The position numbers were made by a program, and so were the translations under genes. DNA of 9,994 nt from contig DLKK01000090.1 of NCBI GenBank assembly GCA_002478955.1, forward strand, positions 45,551-55,544. The letters run 5' to 3'. Below the pieces are notes generated by a model. It did not search any database. It worked only from the letters and a program-made list of their open reading frames with translations, and was not told the DNA's origin. This document shows positions 1 through 6,101 of the stretch, piece by piece. Origin of the DNA: Treponema sp. UBA7590 (GTDB lineage: Bacteria; Spirochaetota; Spirochaetia; Treponematales; Treponemataceae). The number at the start of each line of letters is the position of its first letter. The first letter of the stretch is position 1.

Positions 1-70
1 TTTATTTCTTCAGAAAAAACTCAACATTCGAGCTAATAAAAAAACTTAAAATCAATTTTTATTGTTTCAG

Positions 71-91
71 GAAAAACTCGGTTTTCTTTTT
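71..91 (+). terminator. Weak terminator-like hairpin ahead of the hutH leader
   Basis: A short AT-rich stem (71-77 against 81-86, one bulged A, three-base loop TCG) is followed by five T bases. It could end transcription of a gene lying left of the window. The stem is weak and the whole region is A/T rich, so chance is a real alternative. Confidence 0.22.
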
Positions 92-97
92 GTGTTT

Positions 98-124
98 TTT
101 ACAATACAATTATTTATTCATAAT
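98..124 (+). promoter_or_regulatory. Possible sigma-70 type promoter for the ammonia-lyase gene
   Basis: TTTACA (98-103) resembles a -35 box and CATAAT (119-124) a -10 box, but the spacer is only 15 bases. Transcription would begin near 130-132, exactly where the GC-rich element starts, which would leave a structured leader of about 125 bases. The match is by eye only. AT-rich DNA gives many such matches. Confidence 0.3.
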
Positions 125-130
125 GTGTGC

Positions 131-214
131 GCCCGGGATTGTAGTGGCCCGCCGTGGCGGGTTGCGAGCGTAGCGAGCAATGAGCGGTTAGCGGAACCAC
201 GAAAAGCCCGTTTG
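131..214 (+). other. GC-rich foldable intergenic element (leader RNA structure or dispersed repeat)
   Basis: This stretch of about 84 bases is far richer in G and C than the A/T-rich DNA on both sides and holds several local inverted repeats. CCCGCC (148-153) pairs with GGCGGG (156-161). TTGC..GC (162-169) pairs with GC..GCAA (173-180) around a tandem GA/GA internal mismatch and a GTA loop. GGTT (186-189) pairs with AACC (195-198). CGGG (134-137) can close the set with CCCG (207-210), and GTGG (144-147) can pair with CCAC (197-200) as an alternative to the third hairpin. It matches no riboswitch class I can name. It could be a structured 5' leader of the ammonia-lyase mRNA or a copy of a repeated intergenic element. 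It occurs once in this window. An ORF reading through it (62-271) has no ribosome binding site and overlaps the next gene, so I do not treat it as coding. Confidence 0.45.
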
Positions 215-222
215 CGGATAAA

Positions 223-237
223 ATTTGGCGCCCAAAT
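223..237 (+). promoter_or_regulatory. Perfect small hairpin just upstream of the hutH ribosome binding site
   Basis: ATTTGG (223-228) and CCAAAT (232-237) form a perfect six-pair stem with loop CGC. The Shine-Dalgarno AAGGA (247-251) starts 9 bases later and the ATG is at 256. The hairpin may affect translation initiation or mRNA stability. There is no T-run after it, so it is not a terminator. Confidence 0.35.
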
Positions 238-255
238 AAAAAAAAGAAGGAAAAA

Positions 256-1833
256 ATGTCGATTACAGTAAAAGGTGAAGGTTTAACAATTGAGGATGTT
301 TGCGCAGTTGCTTATAAAAATGAAGAAGTAAAATTGCCGGAAAATAAGGAATTTTGGGCTACGCTTGAGGAAAGCCGCAAATTTTTGATGGATTACATAA
401 ATACTGGCGTTCCGACTTATGGAGTTACAACGGATTTTGGGGATTCTTGCCATAATCAGATTAGCGTTGACAAGGCTGGCGAGCTTCAGCGGATTATCTG
501 CACTTATCATGGAATTGGCCTTGGACCGAAATTTGACCGGGAAACTGGGCGTGCGGTTGTTCTTGCAAGATTGAATGGAAATGTGAAGGGCGGTCATTCT
601 GCGATTCGTCCGGAGCTTGCAAAAATGATGGTAACGCTTTTGAACAAGGACATTATTCCGGTGATTCCTCAGCTTGGTTCTGTTGGAGCTTCTGGCGATT
701 TGACTCCGCTTTCGTATCTTGCGGCGGCGATTATGGGGCAGAGAAATGTTTATTACAAGGGAAAAATTGTTCCGACAATGGAAGCGTTTAATGCTGAGGG
801 AATAAAACCTCTTCCGATTGAGGCCAAGGAAGGGCTTGCGCTTATGAACGGAACTTCTGTTATGACGGCGGTTGCTTCTCTTGCGATAAAAAAGGCTGAG
901 CGTCTTGCTAAAATTTCTGATTTTTTGACGGCAGTTACGAGCGAGATTACGCGCGGAAAAGATACGCCGTTTGTTGCGAAAGTAAGTGAAATTAAAAATC
1001 ATAAAGGTCAGTGCGATTCGGCGGCTTATGTTTATAATATTATAAAAGATTCAAAGCGCGTTTTTAGATACGAGGATTTTTTGGAAAGCCAGATTTCTAA
1101 GATGGACGGGAAGAAATTTGTTGTTCAGCAGAATAAAATTCAGGACAGATATTCAATCCGTTGTGCGCCGCAGATTAATGGTGTTTACCGCGACACTTTG
1201 CGGATTGCCCGCGAATGGATTACTGAGGAATTGAACAGCGCGAACGATAATCCTCTTGTTGATATTGAGGCGGAGCGAATTTATAATACTGGAAATTTTT
1301 ACGGCGGACACATTTGTGCTTCCTGCGATTATATGCGCACGGCTCTGGCAAATATTGCGGATTTGTCTGACAAGCAGGCGGAAGTTATAATTGATGGAAA
1401 ATTCAATGGGCTTACGGAAAATCTGATTCCGTTTACTCCGGCGGACAGTCCGCGCGCTGGTTTGCGGCTTGGGTTCAAGGCGGCGCAGATTACGATTTCT
1501 GCGATTCGCGGTGAAGTTCAGACTTATTGTTTTCCGGTGAGCATAACTTCTGCACCAACGGAAGCGTTGAACCAGGACAAGGTTTCGATGGGAACAATTT
1601 CTGCACGCAAGTTGAATGAGCAGATTGAGCTGGTTTTCCTTCAGTTCGCGACTCATCTTCTTGCGGCAATGCAGGCGGTTGATTTGGCCGGCCTGGAAGA
1701 TTTTGCGCCGTTCACAAAAAAAGTTCATTCTGAAATCAGAAAAATGAGCGCATTTGTGGAAGATGACCGCGCTTTGGATAAGGATGCCGAAGCTGTATGC
1801 GACTGGCTTAAGAAAACTGATTTGTTCGACTGA
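256..1833 (+). CDS. hutH: Histidine/aromatic amino acid ammonia-lyase (HAL/PAL family), substrate uncertain
   Basis: A 525-residue MIO-dependent ammonia-lyase, close to the usual length of about 510-530. The family removes ammonia from an aromatic amino acid in the cytoplasm; HutH makes urocanate from histidine. The MIO triad Ala145-Ser146-Gly147 sits in GSVGASGDLTPLSYLA. Other family features are Tyr55 in YGVTTDFG, His85, Asn198 in LMNGT, Tyr299 and Arg302 in QDRYSIRCAPQ, and Phe348 in TGNFYGG. These look HAL-like. Two places do not: the inner loop reads YGVTTDFGDSCHN instead of YGxNTGFG, and the C-terminal block reads ALNQDKVSMG where HutH has ANQEDHVSM. This puts Gln440 at the position of the imidazole-contacting Glu of HutH, as in phenylalanine/tyrosine lyases. 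No hutU, hutI or other histidine-catabolic gene is in view. The start is set by AAGGA five bases before ATG. The family is certain; histidine as substrate is doubtful. Confidence 0.93.
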   Translation: MSITVKGEGLTIEDVCAVAYKNEEVKLPENKEFWATLEESRKFLMDYINTGVPTYGVTTDFGDSCHNQISVDKAGELQRIICTYHGIGLGPKFDRETGRAVVLARLNGNVKGGHSAIRPELAKMMVTLLNKDIIPVIPQLGSVGASGDLTPLSYLAAAIMGQRNVYYKGKIVPTMEAFNAEGIKPLPIEAKEGLALMNGTSVMTAVASLAIKKAERLAKISDFLTAVTSEITRGKDTPFVAKVSEIKNHKGQCDSAAYVYNIIKDSKRVFRYEDFLESQISKMDGKKFVVQQNKIQDRYSIRCAPQINGVYRDTLRIAREWITEELNSANDNPLVDIEAERIYNTGNFYGGHICASCDYMRTALANIADLSDKQAEVIIDGKFNGLTENLIPFTPADSPRAGLRLGFKAAQITISAIRGEVQTYCFPVSITSAPTEALNQDKVSMGTISARKLNEQIELVFLQFATHLLAAMQAVDLAGLEDFAPFTKKVHSEIRKMSAFVEDDRALDKDAEAVCDWLKKTDLFD

Positions 1834-1856
1834 GTCTGATAGATGTTGAGTTCTTT

Positions 1857-2606
1857 ATGACGGAAGAAATTAAGCAAAGGTTAAGGGAGCTTGCGGACAA
1901 ATACGAGAATTCCGCTTTTTTGCAGTCTGATCCGAGCCAGTTTTTGCGTTGGTACAAAAATCAGGCTGATGTTGAGATTGCGTCTTTTGTTGCGGCAATG
2001 CTTTCTTTTGGAAACAGAAAACAGTTTATTCCGAAAATCCAGTTTATTTTTGAAACGGCGGACAAATCTGGTGGAATTTTTCTGTGGATAAAAAATGGCG
2101 CCTTTGAAAAAGATTTTTGTGCTTCTTCCGGCGATAACGATGAAAAATTTTATCGTTTTTATTCGTATGAAGAAATGAAAAATCTGTTCCGGGCGTTCAA
2201 GAGCCTTCTGGAAAAAAATAGAACTTTTGGTGAATTTGTAAAGAAGTTTGATGCTGGAAAAAATCCTGCAGATGCGATTTCTGCGGCTTTTGAAAACTGT
2301 AAGATTGTGCCGAAAGGGAAAAATTCTGCAAACAAGCGCGTTAATATGTTTCTGCGATGGATGGTCCGCCAGAATTCACCGGTGGACTTGGGATTATGGA
2401 ACTGGATTTTGCCGGAAGATTTGATAATTCCGCTGGATACGCACGTGATTCAGGAAGCTGAAAAATTGCGGCTGATTCCTGAAAATTCCCCGGCTTCCAT
2501 GAAAACCGCGCAGAAAATAACCGTCCAGCTTAAGCAAATCTGGCCTGACGACCCTTGCAAAGGTGATTTTGCGCTTTTTGGTCTTGGCGTTGATGAGGAG
2601 AAATAA
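1857..2606 (+). CDS. TIGR02757/DUF2400 family protein, HhH-GPD glycosylase-like
   Basis: A 249-residue soluble protein with the conserved blocks of the TIGR02757 (DUF2400) family: an early EIASFVAAMLSFGNRKQ segment (40-56), KRVNMFLRWMVR (160-171), IPLDTHV (191-197) and a C-terminal DFALFGLGV (237-245). The function of the family is not established. The Lys160 segment and LDTH with Asp194 resemble the catalytic Lys and Asp of HhH-GPD DNA glycosylases such as endonuclease III (VDTH). This suggests DNA or nucleotide base repair, but that is inference. No signal peptide, no membrane segment and no iron-sulfur Cys cluster. It starts 23 bp after the ammonia-lyase stop without a clear Shine-Dalgarno and probably shares its transcript. 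The next in-frame upstream region has no better start. Confidence 0.88.
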   Translation: MTEEIKQRLRELADKYENSAFLQSDPSQFLRWYKNQADVEIASFVAAMLSFGNRKQFIPKIQFIFETADKSGGIFLWIKNGAFEKDFCASSGDNDEKFYRFYSYEEMKNLFRAFKSLLEKNRTFGEFVKKFDAGKNPADAISAAFENCKIVPKGKNSANKRVNMFLRWMVRQNSPVDLGLWNWILPEDLIIPLDTHVIQEAEKLRLIPENSPASMKTAQKITVQLKQIWPDDPCKGDFALFGLGVDEEK

Positions 2607-2609
2607 CAG

Positions 2610-2632
2610 AAAATCCGCTGAAAGCGATTTTT
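2610..2632 (+). terminator. Probable intrinsic terminator after the DUF2400 gene
   Basis: AAAAT (2610-2614) plus CGCT (2616-2619) pair with AGCG (2623-2626) plus ATTTT (2627-2631), around a GAA loop and one bulged C. The 3' arm is itself the T-run (2628-2632). It lies four bases past the stop codon, which is a sensible place to end the hutH-DUF2400 transcript. The GC core is only four pairs, so termination may be partial. Confidence 0.5.
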
Positions 2633-2660
2633 CACAATTTCTAAAAAACTCGATTTTTAT
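2631..2660 (+). promoter_or_regulatory. Possible promoter running directly into the G10 tract
   Basis: TTCACA (2631-2636) matches five of six -35 bases and TTTTAT (2655-2660) matches four of six -10 bases, with an 18-base spacer. The expected start of transcription is about 2666-2669, inside the run of G. A change in tract length would then alter the initiation region. The two boxes also overlap an A/T inverted repeat (TAAAAA 2642-2647, TTTTTA 2654-2659). Read by eye only. Confidence 0.35.
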
Positions 2661-2670
2661 GGGGGGGGGG
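2661..2670 (+). repeat. Homopolymeric G10 tract in the ydcF leader
   Basis: Ten consecutive G bases lie 5 bases before the ATG of the YdcF-like gene. They fill the Shine-Dalgarno position and sit just downstream of a possible -10 box. No other G-run of similar length occurs in the window. Tracts of this kind are prone to slipped-strand length change and act as expression switches in several bacteria, including G-tracts upstream of tpr genes in Treponema pallidum. Exact length in one assembly is also vulnerable to sequencing error. Confidence 0.95.
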
Positions 2671-2675
2671 AATTT

Positions 2676-3482
2676 ATGATAACATGGTTGATTCTTGCAG
2701 TTTTATTTGATGCTTATTTTGTTGCGATGCGGATTTGTTCGCCGGAAACGATTTTTGGCTCGTTTTTTAGTTTTTCTTCAGTCTGGTTTTGGCTTTCAGT
2801 TGTCTGCCTTGTGATTTTTTGCCTAAGAAAACATCATTTGTGGAAAAAATCGCCGCGGGCTTTGAAAATTGCTGTTTTCTCAGTTTTTGGCGCTGGAATT
2901 TTGATTTCTGGAATTAATTTGTGGTTCATCTGTCATCCGAAACTTGCGGATGGTTCCGAAAATCCTGAATATGTGATTATTCTTGGTGGGGGAATTACAA
3001 AAGATGCGCAGTTGACTGATAGCGTAAAGCGCCGTGTTGCAGTGGCAGCAGATTATCTGAAGGCAAATCCGGCTGCGGTTTGTGTTGTTACCGGCGGAAA
3101 AGGCGTTTTTGCACCTTGTCCGGAAAGCGATGTGCTTAAGCCTGCGTTGGAATCATTTGGAATTGAAGGAAATCGCGTTCTGGCGGAAAATCAGGCAAAA
3201 GATACAATTCAGAATTTTCAGTACAGCGTAAAAATTCTTTCTGAATATTCTGGGCGTTCTATTGAAGAAATTTTGGCGTCTCCGGTAGCGGTTGTGACAA
3301 ATGATTTTCATCTTGCGCGCGCAGAACAACTTGCACGCCGTATGGGGTTTTTGAATGTTTTGGGAGTTTCCGCGAAAACACCTGCGCTTTTTGTCTTGAA
3401 CGCATATTCCCGCGAAATTTTGAGCTACATAAAATTGAATCTGCGGATTTTTCTTACAGGAAAGCCAGCGAAGATTTTGTAA
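2676..3482 (+). CDS. YdcF/DUF218 family membrane protein (ElyC/SanA-like)
   Basis: A 268-residue protein with about three N-terminal membrane helices (roughly 1-20, 34-50 and 62-86) followed by a DUF218 domain (about 97-255). Family landmarks are YVIILGGGI (99-107), VVTGGKG (137-143), the E171 to N180 segment with an E..AKDTIQN pattern, NDFHLARA (209-216) and YSREILSYIKLN (244-255). DUF218 proteins of this layout (ElyC, SanA, YdcF in Escherichia coli) are linked to envelope and peptidoglycan precursor integrity; the exact reaction is not settled. No cleavable signal peptide is evident. The start ATG at 2676 follows the G10 tract, which is the only possible Shine-Dalgarno and is five bases away. 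The gene has its own candidate promoter after the terminator of the previous gene. It is therefore probably expressed separately and may be phase variable. Confidence 0.87.
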   Translation: MITWLILAVLFDAYFVAMRICSPETIFGSFFSFSSVWFWLSVVCLVIFCLRKHHLWKKSPRALKIAVFSVFGAGILISGINLWFICHPKLADGSENPEYVIILGGGITKDAQLTDSVKRRVAVAADYLKANPAAVCVVTGGKGVFAPCPESDVLKPALESFGIEGNRVLAENQAKDTIQNFQYSVKILSEYSGRSIEEILASPVAVVTNDFHLARAEQLARRMGFLNVLGVSAKTPALFVLNAYSREILSYIKLNLRIFLTGKPAKIL

Positions 3483-3519
3483 GGTTAAATTCAAAATCAA
3501 CTTAATATAAAAACCGGCG

Positions 3520-3549
3520 GAATTTTATCTTCTATAAATAATAAAATTC
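3520..3549. repeat. Perfect 9-bp inverted repeat between ydcF and the next gene
   Basis: GAATTTTAT (3520-3528) and ATAAAATTC (3541-3549) are exact reverse complements separated by 12 bases that contain CTATAAAT. It lies 17 bases before the next ATG. It may be a repressor operator or a leader hairpin. The arms are mostly A/T and lack a following T-run, so termination is unlikely. Confidence 0.5.
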
Positions 3550-3566
3550 ATATAAAATCAAAAAGT

Positions 3567-4703
3567 ATGGAAACTCCTTTTTTGGGCGAACTGCTGATTC
3601 TTTTTTTGATTCTTTTGAACTGTGCGCGTATTTTTCTTTTGAAATTTGGAAAAGTTGATTCGCTTACGATTCTTGCGCCAATCAGCGTGATTCTTGCTGT
3701 TTTTCAGATTTTTGCCTGGAATGCGGAACTTTTTTCGCTTTCAATCCTTGCGATTTCTATTTTCTGTTTTTTTACGAATTTCCGCGCGTTTTTGCGTTTT
3801 TCCGGTGGGCTTTATGTTGACCATTACAGCATTGCGTTTAAAATCGGAACTTTTTTTGTGATTTTTTTGTGTCTTTTTGAAGGTGCGGTTCTTATAAAAT
3901 ATCGTCCGGTGTTTTTGGACAAAAAAGAATTCAATGCATCTGAATCAAAAATCCGGGTTTCCGGGGATTTTGCCAGTGGCTTTGAAAAATCTGAGAGTCT
4001 CGGTTTTTCTTCGGCAGAAATCCGTGTTTTTTCTCCTGCAAAAAAAGAAAATTTTAATGGACAGTCGATAATTTTGATTTCGGACAAGCGCGCGGATTCC
4101 GTTGAGTATATTCCGTACATGAAATTTCTTGCGGCAAAAGGTTTTAAGGTTTATTCCGGTGATTTTTATGCCCGCGATGGAAAATGGTTTCATAATTTTG
4201 CGGATTTCAGGATTTTCAGGAAATTTTTTATGAAGATAAATTATTTTCAAAATCCTGTGAAATTTGAAATGCAAAAGGAATTTTATTCATTCAATGTGGC
4301 GCGGGAAGTTTTGGCGATGCTGGATTTTGTCTCTTCGGAAGAAAAAAAATCAGAGCCAGAAATTGAGCTGATTTTTGTGGTTGGCGACTGGATGAGCGAC
4401 ATTTGTTTTGATGATTTTTCAAAGGAAATGCCGAAAAATGTTAGCGGATTTTTTAAGCTTTCAGATTTGCCGGAATATTCAAGCAAAGGTTTTGGTTTTG
4501 TTCAGCAGACTTCTCCGTTTACCGCTTGTTTTTTGAATTTGAAACGGGAGCCAAATCTTGAAAATTTAAAGGCGATTGCGGAAAAAACTTTGAGCGCAAT
4601 TCCAGCGCCGCTCTATAAAAAAGAAGCGATTGAGCCGCAAAATCAGGCGAAGGAACAAGCGCAAAATCCAGGACTTTCAGGAGCGGAAAATGACGTTGAA
4701 TGA
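3567..4703 (+). CDS. Unrecognised membrane protein with a possible inactive alpha/beta-hydrolase-like domain
   Basis: I do not recognise this 378-residue protein. The N-terminal third holds about four hydrophobic helices (roughly 5-26, 32-50, 55-72 and 88-111). A soluble domain follows (about 125-345), then a charged, Gln/Ala/Glu-rich tail (351-378). The soluble part has a strand-like SIILISD (167-173), a helix and then LAAKGFKVYSGDF (188-200). That order recalls the start of an alpha/beta hydrolase domain. The segment IFVVGDWMSD (269-278) falls where the GxSxG nucleophile elbow would be, but no nucleophile Ser is in place, so the domain is probably not an active hydrolase. This fold idea is a pattern impression only. 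The start ATG has only a weak AAAAAG upstream. The last 14 bases overlap the next gene, which suggests translational coupling with the Nif3-like protein. Confidence 0.85.
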   Translation: METPFLGELLILFLILLNCARIFLLKFGKVDSLTILAPISVILAVFQIFAWNAELFSLSILAISIFCFFTNFRAFLRFSGGLYVDHYSIAFKIGTFFVIFLCLFEGAVLIKYRPVFLDKKEFNASESKIRVSGDFASGFEKSESLGFSSAEIRVFSPAKKENFNGQSIILISDKRADSVEYIPYMKFLAAKGFKVYSGDFYARDGKWFHNFADFRIFRKFFMKINYFQNPVKFEMQKEFYSFNVAREVLAMLDFVSSEEKKSEPEIELIFVVGDWMSDICFDDFSKEMPKNVSGFFKLSDLPEYSSKGFGFVQQTSPFTACFLNLKREPNLENLKAIAEKTLSAIPAPLYKKEAIEPQNQAKEQAQNPGLSGAENDVE

Positions 4704-5463
4704 ACTTGATAAATATTTTAGAAGTTTTCTGAAAATTGAAAATTATCCTGCGGATGTTTCAAAAAATGGAATTCAAATTCAAAACAGTGAACCTGACAAA
4801 AAGCAGATAAAAAAAGTTGCGTTTGCGGTGGATGCGTGTCAGGAAACCGCCCTTAAAGCTGCGGAAATCGGGGCGGATGTGCTTTTTGTTCATCATGGGC
4901 TTTTTTGGCCGGAAACAGAAATTCTTGTGGGCGCTGCATACAAAAGGTTTGCGCCGTTCCTGCAAAATGATGTTGCGTTGTACGCGTGCCATATTCCTTT
5001 GGATGCGAATAATCCTTATGGAAATAATTACGGGCTTGCAGCCAGAATCGGCTTGAAAAACTTGCAGCCGTTCGGTGAATGGCGCGGAATGTTGTGCGGC
5101 GTAAAAGGCGAGCTGGAGACTCCTGTTTCGGTGGAGGAACTGGTTCAGCGCACTCATAACAAGGGTGAAAAGCCGCTTTGTGTCCTTCAGTTTGGAAAAA
5201 AAGAGATAAAAACCGTTGGAATTATTTCTGGCGGCGGAGCAGGAGAATCTGACATTTCGCAGGCGGTTTCTGAAAATTTGGACGCATATATTACCGGAGA
5301 GGCGGAACATAGTTCGTTTCATTTTATAAAAGAATCTGAAATCAATTTTATTGCGATGGGACATTATTTTAGCGAGACAATTGGTGTCCAGAACATTGCA
5401 AAAAAGTTGAAGGAAGAAACTGGAATTCAAACTGAATTTATAGATTTTCCGACAGGATTGTAA
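4690..5463 (+). CDS. Nif3-like dinuclear metal centre hexameric protein (YbgI family)
   Basis: A 257-residue cytosolic protein of the Nif3/YbgI family, whose members form toroidal hexamers with a two-metal site. Some homologues are described as GTP cyclohydrolase 1 type 2-like, but the true substrate is unclear. Visible family motifs are SKNGIQ (24-29), HHGLFW (68-73) with His68/His69, HIPLDA (101-106) with Asp105, TGEAEHSSFH (202-211) and GHYFSE (224-229) with His225 and Glu229. These match the metal ligands of the family. It is the short single-domain form without the PII/CutA-like insert of longer homologues. An upstream in-frame ATG (4630) would add a basic 20-residue extension that lies inside the previous gene. 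The start at 4690 is preferred because AGGAG (4679-4683) precedes it by six bases and the family begins at this point. Confidence 0.92.
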   Translation: MTLNELDKYFRSFLKIENYPADVSKNGIQIQNSEPDKKQIKKVAFAVDACQETALKAAEIGADVLFVHHGLFWPETEILVGAAYKRFAPFLQNDVALYACHIPLDANNPYGNNYGLAARIGLKNLQPFGEWRGMLCGVKGELETPVSVEELVQRTHNKGEKPLCVLQFGKKEIKTVGIISGGGAGESDISQAVSENLDAYITGEAEHSSFHFIKESEINFIAMGHYFSETIGVQNIAKKLKEETGIQTEFIDFPTGL

Positions 5464-5479
5464 AATTTTTTAATTTTTC

Positions 5480-5508
5480 TTTAAAAGAAGAATCATAAAA
5501 GGTATATT
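5480..5508 (+). promoter_or_regulatory. Weak promoter candidate before lspA
   Basis: TTTAAA (5480-5485) and TATATT (5503-5508) are spaced by 17 bases. If used, transcription would begin at or next to the lspA ATG (5515), giving a nearly leaderless mRNA. The only Shine-Dalgarno-like sequence is AAAAGG (5497-5502), 12 bases from the ATG, which is long. The DNA is very A/T rich here, so this is a low-grade call. Confidence 0.22.
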
Positions 5509-5514
5509 TGATAT

Positions 5515-6066
5515 ATGAATATTGAAAAAAAGAATTTGCTTCCATTTATATTGACTTTTGCCATAATTCTGGCGGATCAGCTGACAAAATTTTTGGTTGA
5601 ACTTTACATTCCTCTTGATTATGCGAATGGGCATCTGGGAATCGGTCCTGCTTTTTTTGGAGATTTTTTAAGGCTAATCAGGGTTTATAACACAGGCGTT
5701 GCGTTCAGTCTTGGTGATTCTTGGCCGCTTGCGTTCCGGCGGTTGAGTTTCGGGCTGGTTCCTTTGGTTGTTATGATTCTGGTGATTGTTGTCTATTTTA
5801 GGAACAAAGAATTTTCAATGCTTCAGCGTTGGGCAATTTGTGGCGTTCTTGGCGGTGGTTTCGGAAATCTTATAGACAGATTTTTTAGGGCTCGAGGTGT
5901 TGTTGATTTTATTGATGTAAAATTCTACGGACTTTTTGGTATGGAACGCTGGCCGACTTTTAATGTTGCGGACTCAGCTGTTGTTGTTTGCGGAATTCTG
6001 CTTGTGGTATCGTTTTTGGTTCAGATTTCAAAAGAGTCAAATTCAAAAAAGACAGAAAATAAATAG
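5515..6066 (+). CDS. lspA: Lipoprotein signal peptidase (signal peptidase II)
   Basis: A 183-residue inner-membrane aspartic protease that cleaves the signal peptide from diacylglyceryl-modified prolipoproteins. There are four membrane helices (about 8-28, 78-95, 106-123 and 152-171). Family motifs are ADQLTKFLV (20-28), YNTGVAFSL (58-66), GGGFGNLIDR (113-122) and RWPTFNVADSAVVV (145-158). The catalytic pair is Asp121 in NLIDR and Asp153 in NVADS. Length is slightly above the common 160-170, with an ordinary charged C-terminal tail. It comes 51 bp after the Nif3-like gene and 35 bp before mtnN, so it probably heads or joins the lspA-mtnN-luxS unit. Spirochaetes are rich in lipoproteins, so the enzyme is expected to be important. 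Confidence 0.96.
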   Translation: MNIEKKNLLPFILTFAIILADQLTKFLVELYIPLDYANGHLGIGPAFFGDFLRLIRVYNTGVAFSLGDSWPLAFRRLSFGLVPLVVMILVIVVYFRNKEFSMLQRWAICGVLGGGFGNLIDRFFRARGVVDFIDVKFYGLFGMERWPTFNVADSAVVVCGILLVVSFLVQISKESNSKKTENK

Positions 6067-6085
6067 CCTAAAAGTTGCATTTAGG
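6067..6085 (+). promoter_or_regulatory. Small hairpin between lspA and mtnN
   Basis: CCTAAA (6067-6072) and TTTAGG (6080-6085) pair perfectly around a seven-base loop, starting directly after the lspA stop codon and ending six bases before the mtnN Shine-Dalgarno AGGA (6092-6095). No T-run follows, so it is more likely an mRNA stability or processing element than a terminator. It could also be chance. Confidence 0.3.
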
Positions 6086-6101
6086 TCAAATAGGAAAAAA
6101 T

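Noticed and set aside
62..271. A 69-codon plus-strand ORF ahead of the ammonia-lyase
   Set aside because: It has no Shine-Dalgarno, crosses the GC-rich hairpin element and overlaps the well-supported start at 256. Its Arg/Lys-rich tail reflects the local base composition.
283..1728. Long minus-strand ORFs opposite the ammonia-lyase (283-1002 and 1153-1728)
   Set aside because: Their translations are low-complexity and rich in Arg, Asn, Phe and Ile, without recognisable motifs. They are antisense shadows of a strongly conserved gene.
4630..4689. Extended start for the Nif3-like protein at 4630
   Set aside because: It would add a basic 20-residue stretch with no family match. AGGAG before 4690 and the family N-terminus support the shorter form.
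4759..5430. Minus-strand ORF of 223 codons opposite the Nif3-like gene
   Set aside because: No motifs and an Arg/Asn/Phe-rich composition typical of antisense shadows. The plus-strand gene has all family motifs.
6075..6101. Upstream start for mtnN at 6075
   Set aside because: No Shine-Dalgarno precedes it, it lies in the hairpin region, and the family begins at MKKIGIIGA.
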